64,000 bases of DNA from CAZSAK01 sp964605155 (GTDB lineage Bacteria > Pseudomonadota > Gammaproteobacteria > SZUA-140). The notes below the pieces were generated by a model. The model saw nothing but the letters and a program-made list of their open reading frames with translations. It ran no database searches and was not told the DNA's origin. Each line of letters opens with the position of its first letter. Within the stretch, counting starts at the first letter, position 1. The stretch is taken from assembly GCA_964605155.1 (NCBI GenBank), contig CAZSAK010000001.1:124001-188000 (forward strand), written 5' to 3'. Shown here piece after piece: positions 1 to 9,499 of this stretch. The position numbers and the translations under genes were made by a program.

Positions 1-731
1 TGTATCGTCTGATCACGGCTACCGCTGGTATGGAATATGTCGGCGTACCTTTACGCGACGATTTCAGTCTCGACGCAGATGCCATGATAGAGGCTATCAA
101 AGTCTATCAACCCGCCGTGGTTTTTCTGTCGTATCCGAATAATCCCAGTGGTAATCTATTCGATGCGGGTATCATGCAAATGATTATAGAGGCGTCTCCC
201 GGCCTGGTGGTTGTGGACGAGGCCTATCATGCCTTTTCCAATGCAACCTTCGTGACGCGGTTGGAAGATCACCAAAACCTGCTGGTATTACGTACGCTCT
301 CCAAAATGGGACTGGCGGGCCTGCGTCTGGGGCTGCTTGCGGGTGCTCCGCAATGGTTGGGTGAACTTAACAAGATACGTCTACCATACAATATCAACAT
401 ACTGGTTCAGGTGAGTGCCGAGTTTGCACTCGGTCATCAACAGATTTTTGACAAGCAGACCGGGCAGATTTGCCGTGACAGGGATGCACTGCTGCAGGTC
501 CTGCATAGTCTGGACGGTGTTTCGGTATTCCCGAGTCAAGCCAATTTCATCCTCTTCAGGGTTCCCGCCGGTCTAGCTACCGAAATTTTCGAGTCCATCA
601 AGTCGCGTGATGTGCTGATTAAGAACATGCACCCTGTGGGCGGTTTGTTGAAAGACTGTCTGCGGGTCACTATAGGCAAGCCGGATGAGAACCTCGCCTT
701 CATCGAGGCGCTGAAAGCGGCGCTGGAATGA
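1..731 (+). CDS. hisC: Histidinol-phosphate aminotransferase, C-terminal part (5' end outside window)
   Basis: PLP-dependent aminotransferase of histidine biosynthesis that converts imidazole acetol-phosphate and glutamate to histidinol phosphate. The open frame runs in from the window edge (first full codon at base 3), so the ATG at 30 is internal and the N-terminal third is missing. Visible landmarks are a SYPNNPSGN substrate/PLP loop, a DEAY motif, and TLSKMGLAGLRLG, which holds the Schiff-base lysine (codon 303-305). The C-terminal small domain ends normally at TGA 729-731. It is followed by hisBHAFIE in the same direction, so it is part of the his operon; hisG and hisD would lie upstream. 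The call is secure because class I/II aminotransferases with this spacing next to hisB are HisC. Confidence 0.95.
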   Translation, partial: YRLITATAGMEYVGVPLRDDFSLDADAMIEAIKVYQPAVVFLSYPNNPSGNLFDAGIMQMIIEASPGLVVVDEAYHAFSNATFVTRLEDHQNLLVLRTLSKMGLAGLRLGLLAGAPQWLGELNKIRLPYNINILVQVSAEFALGHQQIFDKQTGQICRDRDALLQVLHSLDGVSVFPSQANFILFRVPAGLATEIFESIKSRDVLIKNMHPVGGLLKDCLRVTIGKPDENLAFIEALKAALE

Positions 732-823
732 TCTGATGATGATGCAACAATATCAGCTCAACAATAGCATTCAAATAGAATGTCGTTATAAAATTTATAT
801 CATGATCAAAAAGGAGAATATGG

Positions 824-1417
824 ATGGCCGAGCGTAAGGCCACAGTCAAGCGCGATACAAAGGAAACACGTATCGAGGTCACTGTCAATTTTGACGGCAG
901 GGGAGAATCAACACTGCGGATCGGAATCCCGTTTCTTGAACATATGCTGGAACAGGTGGCGCGCCACGGAATGGTGGATCTTGATATCGAGGCAGAGGGT
1001 GATTTGCATATCGATGCCCACCACATGGTGGAAGATATTGGTATAACCCTTGGTCAGGCAACAAACCAGGCGCTGGGGGATAAACGCGGCATCCGCCGCT
1101 ATGGCCATGCCTATGTGCCTCTTGATGAATCATTGTCACGGGTAGTGATCGATTTTTCCGGACGTCCGGGGCTTGAATATCATGTTGACTTCCCCCGGGG
1201 CCGTGTCGGGGATTTCGATGTAGATTTGTTCCATGAATTCTTTGCCGGTTTTGTCAATCATGCAATGGTTACGCTGCACATCGATAATCTGCGTGGTGTG
1301 AACGTGCATCATATAGCAGAGACGGTCTTCAAGGCCTTTGGCCGCGCCATACGGGCTGCGACCGAGCCTGATTCCCGCATGGAGGGAATCCTCCCAACCA
1401 CCAAGGGGCGTCTGTAA
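824..1417 (+). CDS. hisB: Imidazoleglycerol-phosphate dehydratase
   Basis: Dehydrates imidazole glycerol phosphate to imidazole acetol phosphate, the step before HisC. At 197 residues it is the monofunctional dehydratase, without the phosphatase domain fused in E. coli HisB. Both manganese-binding repeats are visible: DAHHMVEDIG near residue 67 and NVHHIAETVFKAFGRA near residue 165. The start is set by AAGGAG at 811-816, seven bases before ATG 824; the nearby ATG at 820 is out of frame. It is separated from hisC by 92 bases holding an AT-rich stretch, so a secondary promoter there is possible but unproven. Confidence 0.97.
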   Translation: MAERKATVKRDTKETRIEVTVNFDGRGESTLRIGIPFLEHMLEQVARHGMVDLDIEAEGDLHIDAHHMVEDIGITLGQATNQALGDKRGIRRYGHAYVPLDESLSRVVIDFSGRPGLEYHVDFPRGRVGDFDVDLFHEFFAGFVNHAMVTLHIDNLRGVNVHHIAETVFKAFGRAIRAATEPDSRMEGILPTTKGRL

Positions 1418-1469
1418 TGAGAGGAGACGCTTTTTCCTGATTTGATATTATTCCGGCGATAGATACGAT

Positions 1470-2117
1470 ATGGCAACGGTGGCAGTCATTGATTACGGTA
1501 TGGGCAACATCCGATCCGTGTCAAAGGCACTCGAATATGTCGGCGGTGATACACACGTTATAGTGAGTTTTGACCCGGAACGAATCCGACAGGCGGACCG
1601 TATTGTGTTGCCTGGTGTAGGTGCGTTACGTGATTGTATGTCGGAGATACAGCGGCTTGAACTTGACGATGTCCTCAGGGAATGCCTTGTGAGCAAGCCA
1701 TTTTTAGGCGTTTGCCTTGGTATGCAGGCATTGATGGATTACAGTTCGGAAAATAATGGTACCCGGGGTCTGGGAGTCATATCCGGTCGGGTATCGCATT
1801 TTGACGAGCGAACACAAGGTCAGCCGGTTGCCGCGAAGCTGAAAGTTCCCCACATGGGCTGGAATCAAGTGAAGCAGACAAAAAGCCACAGGCTATGGCG
1901 GAATATTGACCAGAATAGCCGCTTCTATTTCGTTCATAGTTATTTTGTCGTTCCCGAATCACCTGGCATTATTGCAGGCACCACCGATTACGGTGGGATT
2001 TTTACCTCCGTAATTGCGCGGGATAATATATTTGCCGTGCAGTTCCATCCGGAAAAAAGTCAGCATTCAGGTCTCGAATTACTGGCAAATTTCATGCGTT
2101 GGGACGGTGTGGCCTGA
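1470..2117 (+). CDS. hisH: Imidazole glycerol phosphate synthase, glutamine amidotransferase subunit
   Basis: Class I glutaminase that feeds ammonia to HisF, forming imidazole glycerol phosphate and AICAR. The 215-residue length is normal. The nucleophile elbow GVCLGMQ sits near residue 80, and the His-Glu of the catalytic triad are in FHPEKSQHSG near residue 192. The N-terminal VAVIDYGMGNIRSV is the family signature. It lies between hisB and hisA in the conserved BHAF order, in the same operon. Confidence 0.97.
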   Translation: MATVAVIDYGMGNIRSVSKALEYVGGDTHVIVSFDPERIRQADRIVLPGVGALRDCMSEIQRLELDDVLRECLVSKPFLGVCLGMQALMDYSSENNGTRGLGVISGRVSHFDERTQGQPVAAKLKVPHMGWNQVKQTKSHRLWRNIDQNSRFYFVHSYFVVPESPGIIAGTTDYGGIFTSVIARDNIFAVQFHPEKSQHSGLELLANFMRWDGVA

Positions 2118-2183
2118 TTACATAATCGCTGATGAACTATTATCAAGACCTTAATCACCCACCATGCGTACGAGGAAACCATC

Positions 2184-2918
2184 ATGTTATTAATTCCGGC
2201 CATTGACCTTAAAGGAGGTAAATGTGTGCGTTTGCGGCAGGGGCGCATGGATGATGATACCGTATTTTCTGATGATCCGGTCGGAGTAGCCGGTCGCTGG
2301 ATAGAAGCAGGCGCCCGCCGCCTTCACATAGTCGACCTGGATGGTGCCATTGCAGGCGAACCGATCAATGCGCAGATTATCAAGAAGATTGTCCAGGCCT
2401 ATCCCGACGTATCCGTGCAGGTCGGAGGCGGTATACGCGATGATGACACGATCCAGGCCTATCTCGAGGCTGGCGTGAATTATGCCGTAATCGGTACCAA
2501 TGCGGTGAATGTCCCGCATTTCGTCGGTGATGCCTGCCTGGAATTTCCGGGTCATATCATCGTTGCTCTGGATGCAAAGGACGGCAAGGTGGCTATCGAT
2601 GGCTGGTCCAAATTATCAAATCACGATGTCATTGATATAGCGCGTCGTTTTGAAAAGGACGGTGTCGAGGCGATTATCTTTACGGATATCAGCCGCGACG
2701 GCATGATGAGCGGGATCAATATTGAATCAACGGTCAACCTGGCCAGCTCCATTAATATCCCCGTGATTGCTTCAGGCGGCATTTCCGGCATGAACGATAT
2801 CCGCGCACTTTGTGAAGCCGAGGATGAGGGGATAATGGGTGCCATCATCGGTCGAGCCCTTTATGAGGGTACACTTGATTTCGCAAAATGCCAGAAGATG
2901 GTGGATGAGGTTGCCTGA
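2184..2918 (+). CDS. hisA: ProFAR isomerase (phosphoribosylformimino-AICAR ribotide isomerase)
   Basis: A (beta-alpha)8 barrel that performs the Amadori rearrangement of ProFAR to PRFAR, the substrate of HisF. It has 244 residues. The N-terminal IPAIDLKGGKCVRL carries the first catalytic Asp, and the second is in the ALDAKDGKVAIDGW segment near residue 130; phosphate-binding GGGIRDD and ASGGI loops are present. GAGGAAACC precedes the ATG. An AAAGGAGG string at about 2211-2218 resembles a ribosome site but lies inside the coding sequence (Lys-Gly-Gly). Confidence 0.97.
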   Translation: MLLIPAIDLKGGKCVRLRQGRMDDDTVFSDDPVGVAGRWIEAGARRLHIVDLDGAIAGEPINAQIIKKIVQAYPDVSVQVGGGIRDDDTIQAYLEAGVNYAVIGTNAVNVPHFVGDACLEFPGHIIVALDAKDGKVAIDGWSKLSNHDVIDIARRFEKDGVEAIIFTDISRDGMMSGINIESTVNLASSINIPVIASGGISGMNDIRALCEAEDEGIMGAIIGRALYEGTLDFAKCQKMVDEVA

Positions 2919-2942
2919 GATGTGTATCAGGGACTGGCGCTG

Positions 2943-3713
<771 letters not shown>

Positions 3714-3736
3714 ATCGGACTGTTTGCTTGCGGTGA

Positions 3737-4141
3737 ATGATGAAAAATCAACACTGGCTAGATGAGATCAAATGGAATGCAGACGGACTGGTGCCTGTGA
3801 TCGTCGAGGACGTGGCGACAGCCAAGGTGTTGATGCTGGCCTGGATGAACCGCGAGGCGTTGTCGCTCAGCGCTGAAACGGGCCAGGCTGTCTACTGGTC
3901 ACGTTCACGCGGACAGTTGTGGCGAAAGGGAGAACAATCGGGCCATGTACAGCAGATCAGGGAGATACGTCTTGATTGCGATGAGGATGCCATTCTGCTG
4001 ATTGTAGAGCAGTACGGAGGAATCGCCTGTCATACGGGCAGGCATCGTTGTTTTTACAGAAAATTGCAGAATGGGCAATGGCGCATTGTAGAGCCTGTTA
4101 TCAGGGATCCTGCGGAAATCTATCATAATCCAGGTCGCTAA
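3737..4141 (+). CDS. hisI: Phosphoribosyl-AMP cyclohydrolase
   Basis: Zinc hydrolase that opens the adenine ring of phosphoribosyl-AMP in histidine synthesis. The 134-residue protein shows the WRKGEQSGH motif, the CDEDA metal/substrate motif and the C-terminal CHTGRHRCFY zinc site. The enzyme is separate from HisE, as in many beta- and gammaproteobacteria outside the enterics, where the two are fused. Two consecutive ATG codons (3737 and 3740) make the exact start uncertain by one residue. It lies 23 bases after hisF. Confidence 0.96.
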   Translation: MMKNQHWLDEIKWNADGLVPVIVEDVATAKVLMLAWMNREALSLSAETGQAVYWSRSRGQLWRKGEQSGHVQQIREIRLDCDEDAILLIVEQYGGIACHTGRHRCFYRKLQNGQWRIVEPVIRDPAEIYHNPGR

Positions 4142-4163
4142 AGCGACGTTTAAATCAGGTATA

Positions 4164-4499
4164 ATGGAACATAACGTGAGTGATATTCTGGTAAAACTAG
4201 GCGAGATTCTGGAGCAGAGGAAGGCCGCTGATCCTGCCCGTTCCTACGTGGCTGGTCTGTATGACAAGGGTCTTGATGCCATCCTGAAAAAGATCGGTGA
4301 AGAATCCACCGAACTGGTGGTTGCGGCAAAAGATGGCAATAACCGGCAGATTATACATGAGACGGCCGACCTGTGGTTCCATACGATTGTCCTGTTGTCT
4401 CATGCAGGGTTGAATATTGCCGATGTATTGTCGGAACTCGAGAAAAGATATGGAACCTCGGGGCTGGATGAGAAAGCCCGACGGCGATTTCAGGGATGA
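4164..4499 (+). CDS. hisE: Phosphoribosyl-ATP pyrophosphatase
   Basis: MazG-like all-helical enzyme that hydrolyses phosphoribosyl-ATP to phosphoribosyl-AMP plus pyrophosphate. The 111-residue protein has the metal-binding motif KKIGEESTELVVAAKD near residue 40 and the second conserved stretch ETADLWFHTIVLL near residue 66. It is the last gene of the his run; tatA begins 74 bases later in the same direction, so cotranscription is possible. Confidence 0.96.
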   Translation: MEHNVSDILVKLGEILEQRKAADPARSYVAGLYDKGLDAILKKIGEESTELVVAAKDGNNRQIIHETADLWFHTIVLLSHAGLNIADVLSELEKRYGTSGLDEKARRRFQG

Positions 4500-4573
4500 T
4501 TGTCATTTGATCGTTTGCTGAGGCTGTACGGGTGATTTTGATACATATTGAACAGGCAGTTTGGAGATAGATT

Positions 4574-4813
4574 ATGGGTATAAGTCTTTGGCAATTATTA
4601 ATCATTCTTTTGATCGTGCTACTCCTTTTCGGTACCAAGAAATTACGCAGTATTGGTTCGGATCTGGGAGGTGCGGTCAAGGGATTTCGAAGTTCCGTAC
4701 GCGATGAAAATGGGAACGATCCGGCAACAACAGCAGACGAGACAGTACAACATGATGATGCCGAGCGTGTTATCGAAGGCGAGGTAGATTCCGAGCGAAA
4801 AGATAAGGTCTGA
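4574..4813 (+). CDS. tatA: Twin-arginine translocase subunit TatA
   Basis: Pore-forming subunit of the Tat system, which exports folded proteins across the inner membrane. The 79-residue protein has one N-terminal membrane helix (about residues 5-21), the FGTKKL hinge and an amphipathic helix, then a polar acidic tail. It precedes tatB and tatC in the usual order. A predicted Tat client, the complex III subunit ActB1 with an RRDFLK signal, is encoded a few kilobases downstream. Confidence 0.95.
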   Translation: MGISLWQLLIILLIVLLLFGTKKLRSIGSDLGGAVKGFRSSVRDENGNDPATTADETVQHDDAERVIEGEVDSERKDKV

Positions 4814-4893
4814 TCAATCTCGCAAGATTCTGTTCATCTTAATCAGATCACAGCAATCATCCGTTTTGCGCTTATTACATATCCGGAAATTTC

Positions 4894-5265
4894 ATGTTTG
4901 ATATCGGTTTCTGGGAAATTACTGTTATAGCTGTTGTTGCCCTTTTGGTTGTCGGACCAAAGGAACTTCCCACATTGATGCGTACAGTAAGTGCGGTCAT
5001 ACGCAAGGTGCGCCGTTTTGTCAGGGAGGCCAAATCCGATCTCGACGAGGAGATCAGAAAGGTCGATGAATTGAAGCATCTAATGGCCAAGGAAGCCAAG
5101 ATCGCAGAACTCCACAAGGATATAGACAGCGATAAGCCGGTTGTGCCGGTCAATTACTCGGCAAAAGACACAGAACAGACAAACACAGAGCAACAGCCAG
5201 AGCAACAATCCAGTAAATCCGGACAGCCTGATACAGACCGGCCGCCACATGGCAAAACCTCGTAA
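4894..5265 (+). CDS. tatB: Twin-arginine translocase subunit TatB
   Basis: Tat substrate receptor component. The N-terminal MFDIGFWEI with a single membrane helix, the VVGPKELP hinge (TatA has FGTKKL here) and a long charged amphipathic helix separate TatB from TatA. The 123-residue protein ends in a Gln/Asn/Ser-rich low-complexity tail. Its last 17 bases overlap the start of tatC, suggesting translational coupling. Confidence 0.95.
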   Translation: MFDIGFWEITVIAVVALLVVGPKELPTLMRTVSAVIRKVRRFVREAKSDLDEEIRKVDELKHLMAKEAKIAELHKDIDSDKPVVPVNYSAKDTEQTNTEQQPEQQSSKSGQPDTDRPPHGKTS

Positions 5266-6064
5266 GTACCCTCCCGAGCCCGAGCAACCCTTGATCGATC
5301 ATCTGATCGAATTACGTAATCGTCTGATACGTGTGCTGATTGCCGTCATGATTGTTTTCCTGTTGTTATTTCCGTTTGCAAACGACCTGTATTCCATCCT
5401 CGCAAAGCCATTGCTCGCCTATCTTCCGGAGGGCAGTACCATGATCGCAACAGAGGTGGCATCTCCGTTTCTGGCACCGTTCAAATTTACGCTGGTGTTG
5501 GCGTTTTTTATAACCGTTCCCATTGTGCTTTACCAGCTGTGGGCATTCATCGCGCCGGGGTTGTATCAAAATGAACGTCGCATCGCTCTGCCGCTGGTTG
5601 TATCAAGTACGGTGCTTTTTTTCGCCGGCGTAGCTTTTGCATATTTCGTTGTCTTTCCGCTGGTATTCAATTTTCTGGTGGGTGTCGCGCCGCAAGGCGT
5701 TGCGGTGATGACCGATATCAGCAAATATCTGGATTTCGTGCTGAAGATGTTTTTTGCCTTTGGCGTCGCATTTGAGGTGCCGGTTGCGACCATATTGATC
5801 GTCAGGTCTGGCATCACTACCACGGAGGAACTGGTTAAAAAACGTCCTTACATCATTGTGGGCGCATTCGTTATCGGCATGTTGCTAACGCCACCCGATG
5901 TTATTTCACAGACATTGCTCGCAGTCCCGATGTGGATGCTGTTTGAGCTGGGCGTGTTCTTTTCGAGGAGAATGGAAGCGCAAAAGTCCACTGAAGAGAA
6001 GTCGGGTGAGGAGCAAAGCACCGGCAAGTCACGTGATCCTGATACCCCGGAGGACTCCGATTAA
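5249..6064 (+). CDS. tatC: Twin-arginine translocase subunit TatC
   Basis: Polytopic membrane receptor for twin-arginine signal peptides. From ATG 5249 the protein is 271 residues and opens with MAKPRKYPPEPEQPLIDHL followed by IELRNRL, the cytosolic signal-recognition region. Six hydrophobic helices follow, with the conserved FAFGVAFEVPV segment near residue 165. The frame is open further upstream to 5141, but that part is tatB read out of frame. The C-terminal tail is acidic and Ser/Glu-rich. Convergent with the protease gene downstream. Confidence 0.95.
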   Translation: MAKPRKYPPEPEQPLIDHLIELRNRLIRVLIAVMIVFLLLFPFANDLYSILAKPLLAYLPEGSTMIATEVASPFLAPFKFTLVLAFFITVPIVLYQLWAFIAPGLYQNERRIALPLVVSSTVLFFAGVAFAYFVVFPLVFNFLVGVAPQGVAVMTDISKYLDFVLKMFFAFGVAFEVPVATILIVRSGITTTEELVKKRPYIIVGAFVIGMLLTPPDVISQTLLAVPMWMLFELGVFFSRRMEAQKSTEEKSGEEQSTGKSRDPDTPEDSD

Positions 6065-6194
6065 AAGGTTTTGATCGTAATTGCCGTCGGTCTCAATCTT
6101 GGTGTGACGGCATACACTTGGCCGGCGGCCCGGTTGCTGAGTATCATGCCTGACAACAAGATGGGCGTGACAGTAGCGCCCGGGTAATGGATGA

Positions 6195-7352
6195 TTATTC
6201 CGGCCGGGCCCGTTTACCGACTATCGCGATGATAGATAACGGATCACGGTTGCGTAAACCCGTTAGCCGGATCTGGGAGCCGGGAGGTGTTTGCGCTATC
6301 AGGTTCAGGGCTTCAGTGGCGTCGCTTACTTGCTTGTCGTTAATCAGGGTAATGATGTCCCCAGCCTTGAGCTTGGCATGGTCGGCCGGCCCGTCACGGA
6401 TGACACCGGCAATTACGATACCTTTGGTGTCTTCGAGATTGAAAGATTCTGCCAGTGCGGGTGTCAGTGTCTGAATATCAACTCCCAGCCAGCCGCGGGT
6501 GGTTTCACCGTGTTCGATGATCTGTTGCATGACATTTTTTGCAAGGTCGACCGGGATGGCAAATCCGATGCCCTGGGATCCCCCCGATTGGGAGAAGATT
6601 GCGGTATTGATACCTATCAGTTCTCCATAGGCATTGATCAGCGCTCCACCTGAATTGCCAGGATTGATGGCGGCATCCGTCTGTATAAAGTTTTCAAACG
6701 TTGCGATGCCGAGCTGGCTGAGGCCGGTCGCGCTGATTATCCCCTGTGAGACCGCCTGCCCGACACCGAATGGATTGCCGATTGCGAGCACGACGTCACC
6801 GACCTGCATGGCGTCCGAGCGCCCGATGGTGATTGCGGGAATATCATTCAATGAGATCTTCAATATCGCCAGGTCGGATTCGGGATCGCTGCCAACGACA
6901 ACAGCTTCGGTGGTGCGTTCGTCGTGCAAGGCTACCAGGATCTCGTCAGCCTGATCAATGACATGATGGTTGGTGATGATATATCCCTGTGAACTGACGA
7001 TGACCCCAGAACCCAGGCTGGTCTCAAGACGTTTTTGTGGCGGCAGGATCGAATCGCCGAAAAAGCGGCGAATGGCGGGATCATCAAAGAAGGGGTGGAT
7101 ACGTCGTGTGACGACCTTGGTGGTATGAATGTTGACAACAGCGGGGGCCGCACGACGTACTGCTTCGGCGTATGACGTGGGTGCTGTCGATTTTTCATCC
7201 GGCAGCTGTGTCTCTCGCTTGACTTCCTTGAATTCTACGACCGGGTTAGTATCGAGGGTCTTTTTGGGCAAAAATAAAACGATGATAAACCCGATGATGA
7301 ACCCCACGGCGATGCCCTGAAGCAGGTTCGGTATTTGCTTACGTAGTTGCAT
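6195..7352 (-). CDS. Membrane-anchored HtrA-family serine protease (DegS/AlgW-like)
   Basis: Periplasmic trypsin-fold protease of the Do/DegS type, probably acting in envelope stress control or quality control. From ATG 7352 (MQLRKQIPNLL) the protein is 385 residues: an N-terminal membrane anchor (about residues 10-28), a protease domain with triad His in TNHHVID, Asp in ESDLAIL and Ser in GNSGGAL, and one PDZ domain ending near the C terminus. A single PDZ plus an uncleaved anchor fits DegS/AlgW better than DegP, which has two PDZ domains. The open frame extends 32 codons upstream to 7448, but those residues look like non-coding translation. Confidence 0.9.
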   Translation of the reverse strand: MQLRKQIPNLLQGIAVGFIIGFIIVLFLPKKTLDTNPVVEFKEVKRETQLPDEKSTAPTSYAEAVRRAAPAVVNIHTTKVVTRRIHPFFDDPAIRRFFGDSILPPQKRLETSLGSGVIVSSQGYIITNHHVIDQADEILVALHDERTTEAVVVGSDPESDLAILKISLNDIPAITIGRSDAMQVGDVVLAIGNPFGVGQAVSQGIISATGLSQLGIATFENFIQTDAAINPGNSGGALINAYGELIGINTAIFSQSGGSQGIGFAIPVDLAKNVMQQIIEHGETTRGWLGVDIQTLTPALAESFNLEDTKGIVIAGVIRDGPADHAKLKAGDIITLINDKQVSDATEALNLIAQTPPGSQIRLTGLRNRDPLSIIAIVGKRARPE

Positions 7353-7536
7353 ATATGTACTGTAGCACAACAGGTTGTGCGAGCTATGAAACTTTTTGCA
7401 TGCCCACGTCCCGCCAACTACATGTTGGCCGAAGCTGAGAGTATGCACATCGACTGGTTTATGATTAATGGTTTGGTGAAGTATTGTATTCCGGGTTGAG
7501 TACCGGAGTGAGTGTCAATGTCAGGGTAAAACCGTT

Positions 7537-8295
7537 ATGGTCCCGTTAACACAATTGGTCGAGTACACAAATAACCTGCTCGGTATCGCGAACTTCCAGG
7601 ATTATGCGCCGAATGGTTTGCAGGTCGAGGGAGGATCCGAGGTCGAAAAGATCGTCAGTGGGGTTACTGCGAGCCTGGACCTGGTCGAAGCCGCCATCCA
7701 GGAGCAGGCCGATGTCCTGCTGGTGCATCATGGATATTTCTGGAAAAGCGAAGATCCGCGCATCACCGGGATGAAACAGCTGCGTGTAAAACGTTTACTG
7801 GCCAGTGGCATCAGTCTCATGGCCTATCATCTTCCCCTCGATGCCCACCCCCGCTATGGAAACAATGTTCAGCTTGCCAGGAAACTGGGATTCAGGATTA
7901 ACGCCGAACGGGACGATGAAGACAAGGGATCACTGGTGATGTATGGCACATTGGCCAGGCCAATGAATGCCTCCGAACTGAGTGCATACATCTCGGAACA
8001 CCTGGGTCGATCGCCGTTGCATATTTCCGGCAGTACTACCTTGATTAGTAAAATAGCCTGGTGTACCGGAGCGGCGCAGGGATACTTTGAAAAAGCAGTG
8101 GCGCAGGGAGTGGATGCCTATATCACCGGTGAAGTCTCGGAGCAGACCACCCATATTGCACGTGAGACAGGTGTACATTTTTTTGGCGCTGGTCATCATG
8201 CTACCGAACGTTATGGTGTGCAGGCGCTCGGCGACCATCTTGTAGAAAAATTTACTTTGAAACATAAGTTTATTGATATTGATAATCCGGTTTGA
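7537..8295 (+). CDS. Nif3-like dinuclear metal centre protein (YbgI/DUF34 family)
   Basis: A 252-residue member of the Nif3/YbgI family, toroidal proteins with a dinuclear metal site whose biochemical role is unsettled; some annotations call it GTP cyclohydrolase 1 type 2. Metal ligands are visible in LLVHHGYFW (residues 67-75), in HLPLDAH near residue 95, and in the C-terminal FFGAGHHATERYG. The family often sits beside cytochrome bc1 genes in beta- and gammaproteobacteria; here the next operon is alternative complex III. Confidence 0.9.
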   Translation: MVPLTQLVEYTNNLLGIANFQDYAPNGLQVEGGSEVEKIVSGVTASLDLVEAAIQEQADVLLVHHGYFWKSEDPRITGMKQLRVKRLLASGISLMAYHLPLDAHPRYGNNVQLARKLGFRINAERDDEDKGSLVMYGTLARPMNASELSAYISEHLGRSPLHISGSTTLISKIAWCTGAAQGYFEKAVAQGVDAYITGEVSEQTTHIARETGVHFFGAGHHATERYGVQALGDHLVEKFTLKHKFIDIDNPV

Positions 8296-8437
8296 CGTGC
8301 CTGCTACCTTATCATGTGATAATGAATTAGACGGAATACCGTTGCGATTGGGCAAAAGTTATTGATTTGGTAGCATGTCGGAATTGATATAGATTTTGTA
8401 AACAAAAATCAGCGCTTTCAGCATTTGTTATTTTACA

Positions 8438-8466
8438 TTGACATCTTACTTTAACTTGTTCTAGCA
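8438..8466 (+). promoter_or_regulatory. Candidate sigma70 promoter
   Basis: TTGACA at 8438-8443 is a perfect -35 box, followed 17 bases later by CTAGCA at 8461-8466, a weak -10. It lies in the AT-rich gap upstream of the complex III operon and of the hairpin at 8621-8650. Orientation and spacing fit, but the -10 is poor. Confidence 0.35.
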
Positions 8467-8620
8467 TTTCTAGCTCTCGTCACTAAAGTGTTCGTCATAT
8501 TGTTGACTAATCTAACAATAAATATAAGGTTATCGCCGAGAAACGTGATGGTCGTCTTCAAGCAAGCGGTATGAACCAGGCTATCGAACTAAGCTGTTAT
8601 CAAGATCGTAAGAATCACAG

Positions 8621-8650
8621 ATCGCCGGTGAAGTTTTTCCGGTGATTTTT
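8621..8650 (+). terminator. Rho-independent terminator-like hairpin in the actA upstream region
   Basis: ATCGCCGG (8621-8628) can pair with CCGGTGAT (8639-8646), with one G-T pair, around a ten-base loop and followed by a T run. It is 320 bases past nif3 and 140 bases before actA, so it could end a short leader or small RNA, or act as an attenuator. Confidence 0.55.
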
Positions 8651-8785
8651 ATTTGGGAGAGCCAGAACAACGGGGTGAAAGGTCGGTGTGTAAGGGAAGA
8701 CTTGCGCGCCTAGAAGAACAATATTCTGTATCCTCGCTGGGGTGGTTCTGAGTCTTTGATTACATGTAGAGGGTCGAGGGGGAAG

Positions 8786-9433
8786 ATGTCAGTTACTCAG
8801 TATTCATCATTGCCGTGTGTGCCAATCCGTAAGGTGGGAACTGAACATTCTGGTTCTCATCGAGTCCCTCTAATATCTTTTCTGATTGTTGCTTTGTTTG
8901 CGGGGCTTGTTCTGCTCCCGGTGATCGCGCATGCCGAAGTACCGAATGCAATACCACCTGTCGGTACGTATGACGGAGAGGATGTAAAGCAACCCATCGA
9001 ATTTCCGCATAACATCCATGCGGATGTTAACAAGATCAATTGCATGTATTGTCATACCTATGCCCGTCGCAGCAAGGTGGCCGGTATACCGCCAACCAGC
9101 AAATGTATGGGTTGCCACAGTGTCATCGCCACCGATAAAGAACGTATCAAGAAACTGACCGAATACTGGGAAAAGCGTCAGCCTCCTCCCTGGAAGAAGG
9201 TGCATGACGTTCCTGATTTTGTTCACTTCACCCATGAGAAACATCTGAAGCGTTTCGTGTTTGATAATGAAGGCATGCCGGTAGAGCATGTCGACGAGGT
9301 ATGCGCGTTTTGTCATGGTGAAGTTAAGAAGATGACGGTCGCACACAAGGTTAAACCACTCAACATGGGATTTTGCAGGCGTTGCCACGAGGCAAACGGC
9401 GGGCCGTTCGATTGCTGGAAATGTCACAAGTGA
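8786..9433 (+). CDS. actA: Alternative complex III, pentahaem cytochrome c subunit ActA
   Basis: Membrane-anchored periplasmic pentahaem cytochrome of alternative complex III, carrying electrons from the quinol-oxidising core to the acceptor side. From ATG 8786 (after GAGGGGG) the protein is 215 residues, with a hydrophobic segment at about 27-50 and five CxxCH sites: CMYCH (86), CMGCH (107), CAFCH (173), CRRCH (197) and CWKCH (210). Additional FPHNIH and FTHEKH histidines are probable distal ligands. The family assignment rests on the haem number and on the six following act genes. Confidence 0.88.
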   Translation: MSVTQYSSLPCVPIRKVGTEHSGSHRVPLISFLIVALFAGLVLLPVIAHAEVPNAIPPVGTYDGEDVKQPIEFPHNIHADVNKINCMYCHTYARRSKVAGIPPTSKCMGCHSVIATDKERIKKLTEYWEKRQPPPWKKVHDVPDFVHFTHEKHLKRFVFDNEGMPVEHVDEVCAFCHGEVKKMTVAHKVKPLNMGFCRRCHEANGGPFDCWKCHK

Positions 9434-9499
9434 TGGGTGTATATAGCGATGAATTGGCAAGGTTTGTAAAGGTAACGCTGATTAACAGGGTGAATCACC

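Larger units (their letters stand above)
8296..8785. other. 490-base intergenic region before the alternative complex III operon
   Basis: There is no convincing protein gene between nif3 and actA. The left part is AT-rich and holds a sigma70-like promoter candidate at 8438-8466. A hairpin with a T run at 8621-8650 lies downstream of it, so a short transcript of roughly 180 bases could be made and terminated here. A good ribosome site (GAGGGGG, 8776-8782) precedes actA. I recognise no known riboswitch. Confidence 0.6.

Noticed and set aside
2211..2218. AAAGGAGG resembling a strong ribosome site
   Set aside because: It lies within hisA coding for conserved Lys-Gly-Gly; no gene starts after it.
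6065..6194. GCCGTC...GACGGC inverted pair between tatC and the protease gene
   Set aside because: Only six base pairs with a long loop and no T run; too weak to call a terminator.
7930..8355. 141-codon antisense frame over nif3
   Set aside because: Its composition is the mirror of nif3 and it has no family features; nif3 is clearly the real gene.
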